64,000 nucleotides of DNA from Xylophilus ampelinus. GTDB lineage: Bacteria; Pseudomonadota; Gammaproteobacteria; Burkholderiales; Burkholderiaceae_C. Within the stretch, counting starts at the first letter, position 1. Every line of letters starts with the position of its first letter. This document shows positions 13,877 to 23,182 of the stretch, piece after piece. The stretch is taken from positions 62,001 to 126,000 of the forward strand of contig NZ_QJTC01000008.1 of NCBI RefSeq assembly GCF_003217575.1. The letters are read 5' to 3'. The position numbers were made by a program, and so were the translations under genes. The notes under the pieces were generated by a model that was given only the letters and a program-made list of their open reading frames with translations, ran no database searches and had not been told where the DNA came from.

Positions 13877-14716
13877 ATGACCGGCTGGCAAACGCTTTTC
13901 TACAAAGAGGTGCTCCGCTTCTGGAAGGTGGGCTTCCAGACGGTCGGCGCGCCGATCCTCACCGCGGTGCTGTACCTGCTGGTCTTCGGCCACACGCTCG
14001 AGGACCATGTGAAGGTCTACGGCACGGTGGGCTACACCGCCTTCCTGGTGCCGGGCCTGGTCATGATGAGCGTGCTGCAGAACGCCTTCGCCAACAGTTC
14101 GTCCTCGCTGATCCAGAGCAAGATCATGGGCAGCCTGGTGTTCGTGCTGCTCACGCCGCTGTCGCACTGGGACCTGTTCCTGGCCTACGTGGGCTCGTCC
14201 ATCGTCCGCGGCCTGGCGGTGGGCCTGGGCGTCTTCGCGGTCACCGCGTTGTTCTTCGCCAAGCTGACCTACGTGGCCCCGCTGTGGATCTTCGCGTTCG
14301 CGTTCCTGGGCGCCGCGCTGCTCGGCACGCTGGGCCTGATCGCCGGTCTGTGGGCCGAGAAGTTCGACCAGATGGCGCTGTTCCAGAACTTCCTGATCAT
14401 GCCGATGACCTTCCTCTCGGGCGTGTTCTATTCGATCGGATCGCTGCCGCCTTTGTGGCAGACGGTGAGCCACCTGAACCCGTTCTTCTACATGATCGAC
14501 GGCTTCCGCTACGGTTTCTTCGGCGTGAGCGACGCCTCGCCGTGGCTCAGCCTGGCGATAGTGGGCGGTGCCTGCGTGGCCACCGGTGCGCTGGCGCTGC
14601 ACTTGCTCAAGACCGGCTACAAGATCCGCCATTCACCTGCCGCGTGCCCGCGCCGTGAACGGCGCGGACCGTGGTGTCCGGCATTTCCCTTTTCTTTTCT
14701 CCCGCCTTTGCGATGA
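13877..14716 (+). CDS. ABC-2 type permease (YadH-like)
   Basis: A 279-residue integral membrane protein of the ABC-2 family with about six hydrophobic segments. Typical landmarks are [13 protein letters not shown] near the first loop, [23 protein letters not shown], and the [24 protein letters not shown] region near the end. It partners the upstream ATPase. The last 25 or so residues (rich in Arg, Pro and Phe) extend beyond the usual end of the family and overlap the ibaG start by four bases. Confidence 0.88.
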   Translation: MTGWQTLFYKEVLRFWKVGFQTVGAPILTAVLYLLVFGHTLEDHVKVYGTVGYTAFLVPGLVMMSVLQNAFANSSSSLIQSKIMGSLVFVLLTPLSHWDLFLAYVGSSIVRGLAVGLGVFAVTALFFAKLTYVAPLWIFAFAFLGAALLGTLGLIAGLWAEKFDQMALFQNFLIMPMTFLSGVFYSIGSLPPLWQTVSHLNPFFYMIDGFRYGFFGVSDASPWLSLAIVGGACVATGALALHLLKTGYKIRHSPAACPRRERRGPWCPAFPFSFLPPLR

Positions 14717-14958
14717 CCGCCGAAGAACTCCAAACCATCATCCGTGCAGGCCTGGCCTGCGAGCACCTTGCGCTCGAGGGAGACGGTCGCCATTGGTTCG
14801 CGACCATCGTCTCGGCGGCGTTCGAGGGCAAGCGGCCGATCCAGCGCCACCAGCAGGTCTATGCCACGCTGGGCGGCCGCATGCAGACCGACGAGGTGCA
14901 TGCGCTCTCGATGAAGACCTACACGCCGGCCGAATGGGCCGCACTGCCGAAAGACTGA
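14713..14958 (+). CDS. ibaG: BolA family protein IbaG
   Basis: An 81-residue BolA/IbaG family protein with the family core [20 protein letters not shown] and the [10 protein letters not shown] region near the C-terminus. IbaG-type proteins act with monothiol glutaredoxins in iron-sulfur handling and acid tolerance. As in E. coli, the gene lies between the mla operon and murA. Start set at ATG 14713, where family similarity begins, overlapping the permease stop. Confidence 0.88.
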   Translation: MTAEELQTIIRAGLACEHLALEGDGRHWFATIVSAAFEGKRPIQRHQQVYATLGGRMQTDEVHALSMKTYTPAEWAALPKD

Positions 14959-14961
14959 GCC

Positions 14962-16236
14962 ATGGACAAGCTGTTGATCCGCGGCGGAAACCGCCTGCAG
15001 GGCGAGGTGCGGGTGTCGGGCGCGAAGAATGCCGCACTGCCCGAAATCTTCGCGTCGCTCCTCACCGCCGAGCCCGTCATGCTGCGCAACGTGCCGGGCC
15101 TGCAGGACGTGATCACCGCGTCGAAGCTGCTGCGCCACATGGGCGCGCAGGCCGCGCGCAATCCCGAGCGCAACGACGAGCTGCTGCTGGACGCCGGCAC
15201 GCTGCAGACGCGCGAGGCGCCCTACGAGTTCATGAAGTTGATGCGCGCCTCGATCCTGGTGCTGGGGCCGATGGTCGCCCGCTTCGGCGAGGCCAAGGTG
15301 TCCTTGCCCGGCGGCTGCAGCATCGGCTCGCGCCCGGTGGACCAGCACCTGAAGGGCCTGCAGGCGATGGGCGCGGACATCCAGTTCGAGCACGGCGACA
15401 TCGTGGCCCGCGCCACGCGGCTCAAGGGCGCCCGCATCACCACCGACATGGTCACCGTCACCGGCACCGAGAACCTGATGATGGCCGCGGCCCTCGCCCA
15501 GGGCGAGACGGTGCTCGAGAACGCGGCGCAGGAGCCCGAGATCTCCGACCTGGCCGAGATGCTGATCGCCATGGGCGCCAAGATCGAGGGCCACGGCACC
15601 AGCCGCATCCACATCCAAGGTGTCGACACGCTGCACGGCTGCACCCATGCGGTGGTGGCCGACCGGATCGAGGCCGGCACCTTCCTGGTGACCGTGGCCG
15701 CTGCGGGCGGCGACGTGCTGCTGCGCAACGCGCGGATCGAACACCTCGACGCGGTGCAGGACAAGCTGGCGCAGGCCGGCGTCACCGTGACCGCCGAGGC
15801 CGGCGGCGTTCGGGTGCGGTCGCCCGGCGTGCAGGATGGCGGCCTGCGGGCGCAGAGCTTCCGCACCACCGAATACCCGGGCTTTCCGACCGACATGCAG
15901 GCCCAGTTCATGGCCTTCAACTGCGTGGCCCAGGGCGCGAGCAAGGTTACCGAGACCATCTTCGAGAACCGCTTCATGCATGTGCAGGAACTGGCCCGGC
16001 TGGGCGCCCGCATCCAGGCCGACGGCAAGGTGGCCCTGGTCGAAGGCGGCCTGCGGCTCTCGGGCGCCACGGTGATGGCGACCGACCTGCGCGCGTCGGC
16101 CAGCCTGGTGATCGCCGGCCTGGTCGCCGAGGGCGAGACGGTGGTCGACCGCATCTACCACCTCGACCGCGGCTACGACCGGATGGAAGCCAAGCTGCGC
16201 GGCATCGGCGCGGACATTCAGAGGATTTCGACGTGA
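14962..16236 (+). CDS. murA: UDP-N-acetylglucosamine 1-carboxyvinyltransferase
   Basis: A 424-residue enzyme that transfers enolpyruvate from PEP to UDP-GlcNAc, the first committed step of peptidoglycan synthesis. Landmarks are the N-terminal [10 protein letters not shown] and the catalytic loop [12 protein letters not shown] with the active-site cysteine at about residue 119. That Cys, rather than Asp, predicts a fosfomycin-sensitive type. It starts 3 bp after ibaG and its stop overlaps the GTG of hisG, so murA may drive the his genes by read-through. Confidence 0.95.
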   Translation: MDKLLIRGGNRLQGEVRVSGAKNAALPEIFASLLTAEPVMLRNVPGLQDVITASKLLRHMGAQAARNPERNDELLLDAGTLQTREAPYEFMKLMRASILVLGPMVARFGEAKVSLPGGCSIGSRPVDQHLKGLQAMGADIQFEHGDIVARATRLKGARITTDMVTVTGTENLMMAAALAQGETVLENAAQEPEISDLAEMLIAMGAKIEGHGTSRIHIQGVDTLHGCTHAVVADRIEAGTFLVTVAAAGGDVLLRNARIEHLDAVQDKLAQAGVTVTAEAGGVRVRSPGVQDGGLRAQSFRTTEYPGFPTDMQAQFMAFNCVAQGASKVTETIFENRFMHVQELARLGARIQADGKVALVEGGLRLSGATVMATDLRASASLVIAGLVAEGETVVDRIYHLDRGYDRMEAKLRGIGADIQRIST

Positions 16237-16889
16237 TCACGCTGGCGCTGTCCAAGGGACGCATCTTCGACGAGACGCTGCCGCTGCTGGCGGCCGCCGG
16301 CATCCGGGTGCTGGAAGACCCCGACAAATCCCGCAAGCTGATCCTGCCGACCAACCGGCCCGAGGTGCAGGTGGTGCTGGTGCGCGCCAGCGACGTGCCC
16401 ACCTACGTCGAGTACGGCGGCGCCGACCTGGGCGTGACCGGGCTCGACACGCTGCTGGAGCACAACATGGAGCAGGCCGCCGGTGCGCGGCTGTACCAGC
16501 CGCTCGACCTGAAGATCGCCCGCTGCCGCGTCAGCGTCGCGGTGCGGGACGATTTCGATTACGCCAGCGCGGTCAAGCAGGGCTCGCGCCTGCGGGTGGC
16601 CACCAAATACCTCGGCATCGCCCGCGAATTCTTCGCGGCCAAGGGCGTGCATGTGGACCTGATCAAGCTCTACGGCAGTATGGAACTGGCACCGCTCACC
16701 GGCCTGGCCGATGCGATCGTCGACCTGGTCTCCACCGGCAACACGCTGCGGGCCAACCGCCTGGTCGAGGTGGAGTGGATCATGGACATCAGCTCCCGCC
16801 TGGTCGTCAACCCGGCCGCGCTCAAGCTCAAGCGCGAGCCGATCCGCCGCATCGTGGACGCCTTCGCGTCCGCCGTCTCACCCGATTGA
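16233..16889 (+). CDS. hisG: ATP phosphoribosyltransferase, short form
   Basis: First enzyme of histidine synthesis, coupling ATP and PRPP. The 218-residue length is the short form that lacks the C-terminal regulatory domain and, by family knowledge, needs HisZ (not in this window). Landmarks are [25 protein letters not shown] and the PRPP loop [13 protein letters not shown]. The start is GTG 16233 within the murA stop (GTGA overlap); similarity begins with ITLALSKGR. Confidence 0.94.
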   Translation: MITLALSKGRIFDETLPLLAAAGIRVLEDPDKSRKLILPTNRPEVQVVLVRASDVPTYVEYGGADLGVTGLDTLLEHNMEQAAGARLYQPLDLKIARCRVSVAVRDDFDYASAVKQGSRLRVATKYLGIAREFFAAKGVHVDLIKLYGSMELAPLTGLADAIVDLVSTGNTLRANRLVEVEWIMDISSRLVVNPAALKLKREPIRRIVDAFASAVSPD

Positions 16890-16901
16890 AGTTCTCCGGA
16901 G

Positions 16902-16923
16902 TGCTATGAAATTTGTAGCTAGA
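16902..16923. repeat. Short palindromic repeat, copy 1 (across hisD start)
   Basis: TGCTATGAAATTTGTAGCTAGA fits, with a slightly altered core, the family seen at 20152-20183, 40190-40220, 53301-53330 and 61701-61730 (core GCTAT, 6-10 nt, ATAGC, then TAGAGGTCGGC or similar). Here it supplies the hisD start codon and codons 2-6. Confidence 0.55.
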
Positions 16924-18300
16924 CCCCAGCGTCTTTCCACGGCCTCGGCCACGTTCGATGCGGATTTCAAGGCCCGGCTGCACTGGTCGGCCGATACCGA
17001 CGCCGCGATCGAGCAGCGCGTCGCCGACATCCTGGCCGACGTGCAGAAGCGGGGCGACGCGGCGGTACTGGAGTACACCGCGCGCTTCGACGGCCTCTCG
17101 GCCCCCGACATGGCGGCGCTGGAGCTGACCCAGGCCGACTTCAAGGCCGCGTTCGACGCGATTCCGCAGGCCCGGCGCGACGCCCTGCAGGCCGCCGCCC
17201 GGCGCGTGCGCAGCTACCACGAGGCGCAGAAGAAGGCCTGGGGCGAGAGCTGGAGCTACCGCGACGAGGACGGCACCCTGCTCGGCCAGAAGGTCACCCC
17301 GCTCGACCGCGTCGGCATCTACGTGCCGGGCGGCAAGGCGGCCTACCCCTCCAGCCTGCTGATGAACGCCATTCCGGCCCATGTGGCGGGTGTGCAGGAG
17401 ATCGTCATGGTCGTGCCCACGCCGGTGCGGGGCAGCGTGGCCACCGGCGGCGCGGGCGACCAGGCGGCATCGGCCCGGGGCGAGCGCAACGAGCTGGTGC
17501 TGGCCGCCGCGTACGTGGCCGGCGTCACCCGCGCCTTCACCATCGGCGGCGCGCAGGCCGTGGCGGCGCTGGCCTACGGCACCGTCACCGTGCCCAAGGT
17601 CGACAAGATCACCGGCCCGGGCAACGCCTATGTGGCCAGCGCCAAGAAGCGCGTCTTCGGCACGGTCGGCATCGACATGATCGCCGGGCCGAGCGAGATC
17701 CTGGTGCTGGCCGACGGCAGCACGCCGCCCGACTGGGTGGCGATGGATCTGTTCAGCCAGGCCGAGCACGACGAGCTGGCCCAGAGCATCCTGCTCTGCC
17801 CCGACGCCGCGTATATCGACGCGGTGCAGGAGGCGATCGACCGGTTGCTGCCGACGCTGCCGCGCGCCGGGATCATCGCCAAGAGCCTCAACGGCCGCGG
17901 CGCGCTCATCCTGACGCGCGACATGGAAGAGGCCTGCGCCATCAGCAACCGCATCGCGCCCGAGCATCTGGAGGTCTCCAGCCGCGATCCGCACCGCTGG
18001 GAGCCGCTGCTGCGCCATGCCGGCGCGATCTTCCTCGGTGCCTACACCAGCGAGAGCCTGGGCGACTACTGCGCCGGCCCCAACCACGTGCTGCCCACCA
18101 GCGGCACCGCGCGCTTCTCCAGCCCGCTGGGCGTCTACGACTTCCAGAAGCGCAGCAGCATCATCGAGGTGAGCGAGCAGGGCGCGCAGGTGCTGGGCAC
18201 CATCGCCGCCGAGCTGGCCTACGGCGAGGGCCTGCAGGCCCACGCCCGCGCCGCCGAACTGCGCCTGAAGGACGTGCCGCCGCAGAGGGCGCAGCCATGA
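16906..18300 (+). CDS. hisD: Histidinol dehydrogenase
   Basis: A zinc enzyme that oxidises L-histidinol to histidine in two NAD-dependent steps. 464 residues. Landmarks are [47 protein letters not shown] and the zinc and catalytic region FSQAEHDE, then RIAPEHLE. Start ATG 16906 has GGAG at 16898-16901. Its first codons come from a copy of the short palindromic repeat. The stop overlaps hisC by four bases. Confidence 0.95.
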   Translation: MKFVARPQRLSTASATFDADFKARLHWSADTDAAIEQRVADILADVQKRGDAAVLEYTARFDGLSAPDMAALELTQADFKAAFDAIPQARRDALQAAARRVRSYHEAQKKAWGESWSYRDEDGTLLGQKVTPLDRVGIYVPGGKAAYPSSLLMNAIPAHVAGVQEIVMVVPTPVRGSVATGGAGDQAASARGERNELVLAAAYVAGVTRAFTIGGAQAVAALAYGTVTVPKVDKITGPGNAYVASAKKRVFGTVGIDMIAGPSEILVLADGSTPPDWVAMDLFSQAEHDELAQSILLCPDAAYIDAVQEAIDRLLPTLPRAGIIAKSLNGRGALILTRDMEEACAISNRIAPEHLEVSSRDPHRWEPLLRHAGAIFLGAYTSESLGDYCAGPNHVLPTSGTARFSSPLGVYDFQKRSSIIEVSEQGAQVLGTIAAELAYGEGLQAHARAAELRLKDVPPQRAQP

Positions 18301-19484
18301 GCGCCGACGCCTCCGTCGCCACCGCGGCGCTGCAGCGCATCCGCGCCGACGTCCAGTCCATGCACGCCTATGCGGTGCAGGACGCCGCCGGCATGGTCAA
18401 GCTCGATGCGATGGAAAACCCGCACACCCTGCCGGCCGACCTGCAGGCGGCCCTCGGCGTGCGGCTGGGCGCGCTGGCGATCAACCGTTATCCCGGCCCG
18501 CGGATCGACGACCTGAAGCGTGCCCTCGCCGCCCATGTCGAGCTGCCCGCAGGCCAGTCGCTGGTGCTGGGCAACGGCTCCGACGAGATCATCTCGCTGC
18601 TCGCGATGGCCTGCGACGTGCCCGCCGCCGACACGCCCGACGGCCTGCCGCCGGCGATCCTGGCGCCGCTGCCGGGCTTCGTGATGTATGCGATCACCGC
18701 GCAGCTGCAAGGCCTGCGCTTCGTCGGCGTGCCGCTCTCGGCCGACTTCCAGCTCGATGCCGCTGCGATGTGCGCGGCGATCGCCGCCCACCGGCCCGCG
18801 ATCACCTATCTGGCCTATCCGAACAACCCGACCGCCAACCTGTGGGACGCCGATGCGATGGCCCGCGTCATTGCCGCGGCCGCCACCGTGGGCGGTCTGG
18901 TGGTGGTCGACGAGGCCTACCAGCCCTTCGCCAGCCGCAGCTGGCAAGACGCGGTCCGGCGCGATCCGGCGGGCCATGCCCATGTGCTGCTGATGCGCAC
19001 CTTGAGCAAATTCGGCCTGGCGGGCGTGCGCCTCGGGTACCTGATGGGGCCGGCCGCGCTGGTCGCGCAGATCGACAAGGTGCGTCCGCCCTACAACATC
19101 AGCGTGCTGAACGCCGAATGCGCGCTGTTCGCGCTGGAGCATGCCGCGGTGTTCGAGGCGCAGGCCGCCGACATCCGTGCCCAGCGCGCTCGTCTGGCCG
19201 ACGCCATGGCCGCGCTCCCCGGCGTGCAGGTATGGCCCAGCGACGCCAACATGCTGCTGGTGCGCATGCCCGGCGGCGAAGCCGGCGCAGACCGGGTGTT
19301 CGACGCGCTTCGGCGGTCGGGCATCCTGGTCAAGAACGTTTCTAGAATGCACGCCTTGCTGGCCGGCTGCCTGCGCCTGACCGTGGGCACCGAAGGCGAG
19401 AACACCCGCATGCTGGCGGCGCTGCAGCAGGCGCTGGCCCCATCCCCGCTCCTTCCCCTGCCCACCGACGCCCCCACCCGATGA
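18297..19484 (+). CDS. hisC: Histidinol-phosphate aminotransferase
   Basis: A 395-residue PLP-dependent class I/II aminotransferase converting imidazole acetol-phosphate to histidinol-phosphate. Landmarks are NRYPGPR near residue 62, [33 protein letters not shown], and the PLP lysine in [15 protein letters not shown]. It overlaps hisD and hisB by four bases each, so the his genes are translationally coupled. Confidence 0.94.
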   Translation: MSADASVATAALQRIRADVQSMHAYAVQDAAGMVKLDAMENPHTLPADLQAALGVRLGALAINRYPGPRIDDLKRALAAHVELPAGQSLVLGNGSDEIISLLAMACDVPAADTPDGLPPAILAPLPGFVMYAITAQLQGLRFVGVPLSADFQLDAAAMCAAIAAHRPAITYLAYPNNPTANLWDADAMARVIAAAATVGGLVVVDEAYQPFASRSWQDAVRRDPAGHAHVLLMRTLSKFGLAGVRLGYLMGPAALVAQIDKVRPPYNISVLNAECALFALEHAAVFEAQAADIRAQRARLADAMAALPGVQVWPSDANMLLVRMPGGEAGADRVFDALRRSGILVKNVSRMHALLAGCLRLTVGTEGENTRMLAALQQALAPSPLLPLPTDAPTR

Positions 19485-20113
19485 CCACTCCCGACCCGAC
19501 CGGCCCCGCCCTCGAACCGTCCGCCGACCGCGTGGCCGAGGTCTCGCGCGACACCGCCGAGACCAAGATCACCGTGCGCGTCAACCTCGACGGCACCGGC
19601 CGCGCCACCCTGGCCACCGGCATCGGCTTCTTCGACCACATGCTCGACCAGATCGCCCGGCACGGGCTGATCGACCTCGACGTGCGGGCCGACGGCGATC
19701 TCTACATCGACGGCCACCACACCGTCGAAGACGTGGGCATCGCGCTCGGCCAGGCCTTCGCTCAGGCCGTCGGCGACAAGAAGGGCATCCGCCGCTACGG
19801 CCATGCCTACGTGCCGCTCGACGAGGCGCTGTCGCGGGTGGTGATCGACTTCTCGGGCCGGCCGGGGCTGCACCTGCACATCCCGTTCACCAGCGGCATG
19901 GTCGGCGCGCTCGACACGCAGCTGGTCTACGAGTTCTTCCAGGGTTTCGCCAACCATGCGGGCGTGACGCTGCACATCGACAACTTGAAGGGCATCAACG
20001 CCCACCACCAGTGCGAGACGGTGTTCAAGGCCTTCGCCCGCGCGCTGCGCGGTGCGCTGGAACGCGATCCGCGCATGGCCGGCGTCATTCCCTCGACCAA
20101 GGGCTCGCTGTGA
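19481..20113 (+). CDS. hisB: Imidazoleglycerol-phosphate dehydratase
   Basis: A 210-residue monofunctional dehydratase, without the phosphatase domain found in enterobacterial HisB. Metal-binding histidines are visible in [24 protein letters not shown] and the C-terminal [15 protein letters not shown] 20-residue N-terminal extension precedes the domain. ATG 19481 overlaps the hisC stop. Confidence 0.95.
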   Translation: MTTPDPTGPALEPSADRVAEVSRDTAETKITVRVNLDGTGRATLATGIGFFDHMLDQIARHGLIDLDVRADGDLYIDGHHTVEDVGIALGQAFAQAVGDKKGIRRYGHAYVPLDEALSRVVIDFSGRPGLHLHIPFTSGMVGALDTQLVYEFFQGFANHAGVTLHIDNLKGINAHHQCETVFKAFARALRGALERDPRMAGVIPSTKGSL

Positions 20114-20151
20114 CGGTTTTCTGCATCCAATATGCCTCCAGCCGGCGATCG

Positions 20152-20183
20152 GCAACGACTTCTAGCTATGAATAATGTAGCAA
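20152..20183. repeat. Short palindromic repeat, copy 2 (across hisH start)
   Basis: GCAACGACTTCTAGCTATGA followed by ATAATGTAGCAA matches the 53301-53330 copy in the opposite orientation to copy 1. The hisH ATG (20168) lies in its centre, and no Shine-Dalgarno sequence is apparent upstream. Confidence 0.6.
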
Positions 20184-20836
20184 AGACCGTGGCCGTGGTG
20201 GACTACGGCATGGGCAACCTCTGGTCGGTGTCGCAGGCGGTGCGCTCCGCCGCCGTCGGTACCGGCTGGCACGTGGTGGTGACCGCCGAGCCCGAGACGG
20301 TGCGCGCCGCCGACCGCATCGTGCTGCCCGGCCAGGGCGCCATGCCCGACTGCATGCGCGAGCTGGCCGATTCGGGCCTGCGCGCCTCGGTGCTGGAGGC
20401 GGCGGCGCAGAAGCCGCTCTTCGGCGTCTGCGTCGGCATGCAGATGCTGCTCGACGCCAGCGACGAGGGCCCGACCGACGGCCTGGCCCTGTTCCCCGGC
20501 CGCGTCGTGAAGTTCGACCTGGCCGGCCGGATGCAGCCCGACGGCAGCCGCTTCAAGGTGCCGCAGATGGGCTGGAACCAGGTGTTCCAGTCGTCGCACG
20601 GCGGCGCGGTGCATCCGCTGTGGCAGGGCATTCCCGACGGCACGCACTTCTATTTCGTGCACAGCTTCTACGCCCGTCCGTCGGATGCCCGCCACACAGC
20701 GGGCGAGGCCGACTACGGCGGACGCTTTACCGCCGCCGTGGCACGCGATAACATTTTTGCCGCCCAGTTCCACCCCGAGAAGAGCGCCGACCACGGGCTT
20801 GCGCTCTACCGCAACTTCCTGCACTGGGCACCCTGA
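20168..20836 (+). CDS. hisH: Imidazole glycerol phosphate synthase, glutaminase subunit
   Basis: A 222-residue class I glutamine amidotransferase that feeds ammonia to HisF. The nucleophile Cys is in [10 protein letters not shown], and the His/Glu pair is in AAQFHPEKS. Similarity begins at [12 protein letters not shown], so ATG 20168 is preferred over ATG 20132. The start lies inside a palindromic repeat, which could affect translation initiation. hisB ends 54 bp upstream. Confidence 0.94.
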   Translation: MNNVAKTVAVVDYGMGNLWSVSQAVRSAAVGTGWHVVVTAEPETVRAADRIVLPGQGAMPDCMRELADSGLRASVLEAAAQKPLFGVCVGMQMLLDASDEGPTDGLALFPGRVVKFDLAGRMQPDGSRFKVPQMGWNQVFQSSHGGAVHPLWQGIPDGTHFYFVHSFYARPSDARHTAGEADYGGRFTAAVARDNIFAAQFHPEKSADHGLALYRNFLHWAP

Positions 20837-20958
20837 ACTTTTCTTACACGGGCCACCGCGTTCCCGGCTCCGGTTCCGCACGAGAATCCGGCCACGGCGG
20901 CGGCTTCGCACACCGACCCGCGTCCATCCCTTCGAGTCTTCCAGCTGACCACGGCACC

Positions 20959-21696
20959 ATGATCCTCATTCCTGCGATCGACCTGAAAGACGGTCACTGC
21001 GTCCGCCTGAAACAGGGCGACATGGACCAATCGACCACTTTCGGCGAAGACCCGGCCGCGATGGCGCTGAAATGGGTGGAGCAGGGTGCGCGGCGCCTGC
21101 ATCTGGTGGATCTGAACGGCGCCTTCGCCGGCAAGCCGCAGAACTACGCGGCGATCAAGTCGATCCTGAAGGCCGTGGGCGACGACATCCCGGTGCAGCT
21201 CGGCGGCGGCATCCGCGACCTGGACACGATCGAGAAGTACATCGACGGCGGCCTGCGCTACGTGATCATCGGCACCGCGGCGGTCAAGAACCCGGGCTTC
21301 CTGAAGGACGCCTGCAGCGCCTTCGGCGGCCACATCATCGTGGGCCTGGACGCGAAGGACGGCAAGGTCGCTACCGACGGCTGGAGCAAGCTCACCGGGC
21401 ACGAGGTGGTCGACCTGGCCAAGAAGTTCGAGGACTGGGGCGTCGAGTCGATCATCTACACCGACATCGGCCGCGACGGGATGCTCTCCGGTATCAATAT
21501 CGACGCGACTGTCACGCTGGCCCAGGCGCTGACGATCCCGGTGATCGCGTCGGGCGGCCTGTCGAACATGGCCGATATCGAGGGCCTCTGCGCGGTCGAG
21601 GCGGAGGGTGTCGAGGGCGTCATCTGCGGCCGCGCGATCTACTCGGGCGACCTCGACTTCGCCGCGGCGCAGGCCCGCGCCGACGAATGGGCCTGA
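20959..21696 (+). CDS. hisA: ProFAR isomerase
   Basis: A 245-residue (beta/alpha)8 isomerase that opens the ring of ProFAR in the fourth step of histidine synthesis. Landmarks are the N-terminal [14 protein letters not shown] with the catalytic Asp, VQLGGGIRD, and the second half [12 protein letters not shown] and IASGGL. It is separated from hisH by 122 bp. Here it is the last gene of the first his block; hisF, normally next, is 17.7 kb away beyond the Pel region. Confidence 0.95.
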   Translation: MILIPAIDLKDGHCVRLKQGDMDQSTTFGEDPAAMALKWVEQGARRLHLVDLNGAFAGKPQNYAAIKSILKAVGDDIPVQLGGGIRDLDTIEKYIDGGLRYVIIGTAAVKNPGFLKDACSAFGGHIIVGLDAKDGKVATDGWSKLTGHEVVDLAKKFEDWGVESIIYTDIGRDGMLSGINIDATVTLAQALTIPVIASGGLSNMADIEGLCAVEAEGVEGVICGRAIYSGDLDFAAAQARADEWA

Positions 21697-21754
21697 CCCG
21701 ACACGATCGGCCGGCGCGGGCCGTGCGCCGCCGGTCACCGCAAGCGCGACCGCC

Positions 21755-23008
21755 TCAGCAGGCCGTAGGCGCGACGCCCCGGTTGACGGCCGAGACGGTT
21801 TCCAGGAGCTGCGTCCAGTAGGCGGGCAGTGCCTTCCACGGGTCACCCACGCCGGTCTTGGGATTGAACTTCAGATTGGTCATGTACACCGGCCCGGCGT
21901 TGAACCGCGCCGTGGCGGCCGCGGCGACGGCGCGCTGCATCGCCGCACAGTTCTCGCCGTAGACCAGCGCCGCCTGACGGCTGTTGGCCTGCAGGTACAG
22001 CCAGGCATTGCCCTGGCGCGGGTCGTAGCGGGTGTAGGCGGTGCCGCGGTCCTCGAAGGTGACGAGGGTGTCGGCCACCCCCGCATACACCGCGTCGGGC
22101 ACGGTACCGGGATTGCCGATCACCTTCGGGCTCGGGTCGCGGGCCTTGATGTAGCGATAGATCTCTTGGTAGAACGCCAGCCGTTCCGGGTCGGACGCCA
22201 TCTCGTCCAGAAAGAATCCGCCGATCAGCGTGCGGCCGTACAGCGCCAGGTACTGGTCGATGTTGGCCTTGACCGCGTCGAGCGAGCGGGAGCCGGTGCC
22301 GTAGCCGGTGTAGACATAGCCCACCGTCCTGCCACCCACCGCGGCGAACTGCGCGAGCGCCCGCAGGTAGTCCGGGTCGGCGGTGGTGAAGATGCCGTTG
22401 TTCGGGTTCATGATCGCGGTGACGGCCAGCGTCGGATGGGCGGCGGCGCCGGCGGTCATCGTCGCCCAGTGGGTCGTGTCTGAGGCAGAGAAGTAGGCGG
22501 GAACCAGGATTTCGAGGGGCGCGGGTGTCGGCCGGGCGTACACCGTTCGCACCGCACTGACCGTCTGTCCGCCGGCCTGCACCGTCGCCGTGATCTCTTG
22601 GCGGCCCGGTGCGGTGGCGGTGAACGCAGTGGTGGCCAGGCCCGCCGACGTGGTGGGAAGCACCGGCAGCCACTGGGCCGATGGCCCACCGAAGCGCACC
22701 ACGGTACCGTCGATCGCCGCCGCGCCGTCGATCTTCAGCCGGACCGTGACGGCGGCCGCCGTGCCGACGTTCAGCACTTCCTGGTCGGCCGGGGCGGTGA
22801 AGGCCAGGGACAGCACCGGGAGCTTGGCCCTGGTGGCCTGGGTGCTGACGGTGCTGACGGTGATGTCGGTCTCGCCTGCCGCAGGGCTGCTGGCGGAGGT
22901 CGCGGTGGTGCTGCCGTCCCCGCCCCCGCCCCCGCCCCCGCCGCAGCCCGCCACGAAAGCCGTCATGGCCAGAACACCGAGGCGGGAGAGTGGTCGGAAG
23001 GGCTGCAT
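21755..23008 (-). CDS. Spherulin-4-like (GH135-like) glycosidase lipoprotein, paralogue B
   Basis: A 417-residue predicted lipoprotein: signal peptide with lipobox FVAGC (Cys22), an eight-glycine run, a Thr/Ser-rich linker, an Ig-like domain (about residues 65-158, GRQEITATVQAGG) and a C-terminal domain from about 163 that resembles spherulation-specific family 4. Family-type motifs are LVPAYFS, AIMNPNNGIF, GYVYTGYGTGSRS, GGFFLDEMAS (Asp268, Glu269) and LVTFE (Glu319). In fungal Sph3 (GH135, endo-alpha-1,4-N-acetylgalactosaminidase) an adjacent Asp-Glu and a later Glu are the key acidic residues. It is a close paralogue of the next gene. Inferred role: cleavage of Pel polymer in the periplasm or at the cell surface. 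Confidence 0.72.
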   Translation of the reverse strand: MQPFRPLSRLGVLAMTAFVAGCGGGGGGGGDGSTTATSASSPAAGETDITVSTVSTQATRAKLPVLSLAFTAPADQEVLNVGTAAAVTVRLKIDGAAAIDGTVVRFGGPSAQWLPVLPTTSAGLATTAFTATAPGRQEITATVQAGGQTVSAVRTVYARPTPAPLEILVPAYFSASDTTHWATMTAGAAAHPTLAVTAIMNPNNGIFTTADPDYLRALAQFAAVGGRTVGYVYTGYGTGSRSLDAVKANIDQYLALYGRTLIGGFFLDEMASDPERLAFYQEIYRYIKARDPSPKVIGNPGTVPDAVYAGVADTLVTFEDRGTAYTRYDPRQGNAWLYLQANSRQAALVYGENCAAMQRAVAAAATARFNAGPVYMTNLKFNPKTGVGDPWKALPAYWTQLLETVSAVNRGVAPTAC

Positions 23009-23182
23009 GGTGAGGAACTCCGCAAAAAAATCGGGTGATAGGTATCTTGTTGACAGTTCGCAGGCCCGGCGAGGCCCTCGGTCCGATCTGCCGACGGCGG
23101 TTTATACCCGTATTTTAAATTTCTCGCATCGCCATGGTGCACGGGTTGCGCCCTGCGGTCGTTCGACCACCTGCCCTGGGGA

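Noticed and set aside
14630-14716. C-terminal extension of the ABC-2 permease considered as a frameshift
   Set aside because: No alternative frame gives a better conserved ending, and the stop forms a normal ATGA overlap with ibaG, so the extension may be genuine.
22919-22953. G/C runs encoding poly-Gly after the lipoprotein cysteines, considered as a sequencing artefact or slippage site
   Set aside because: Both paralogues have the run after the lipobox, the frames stay open, and poly-Gly tethers after the lipidated Cys are common in such lipoproteins of this group.
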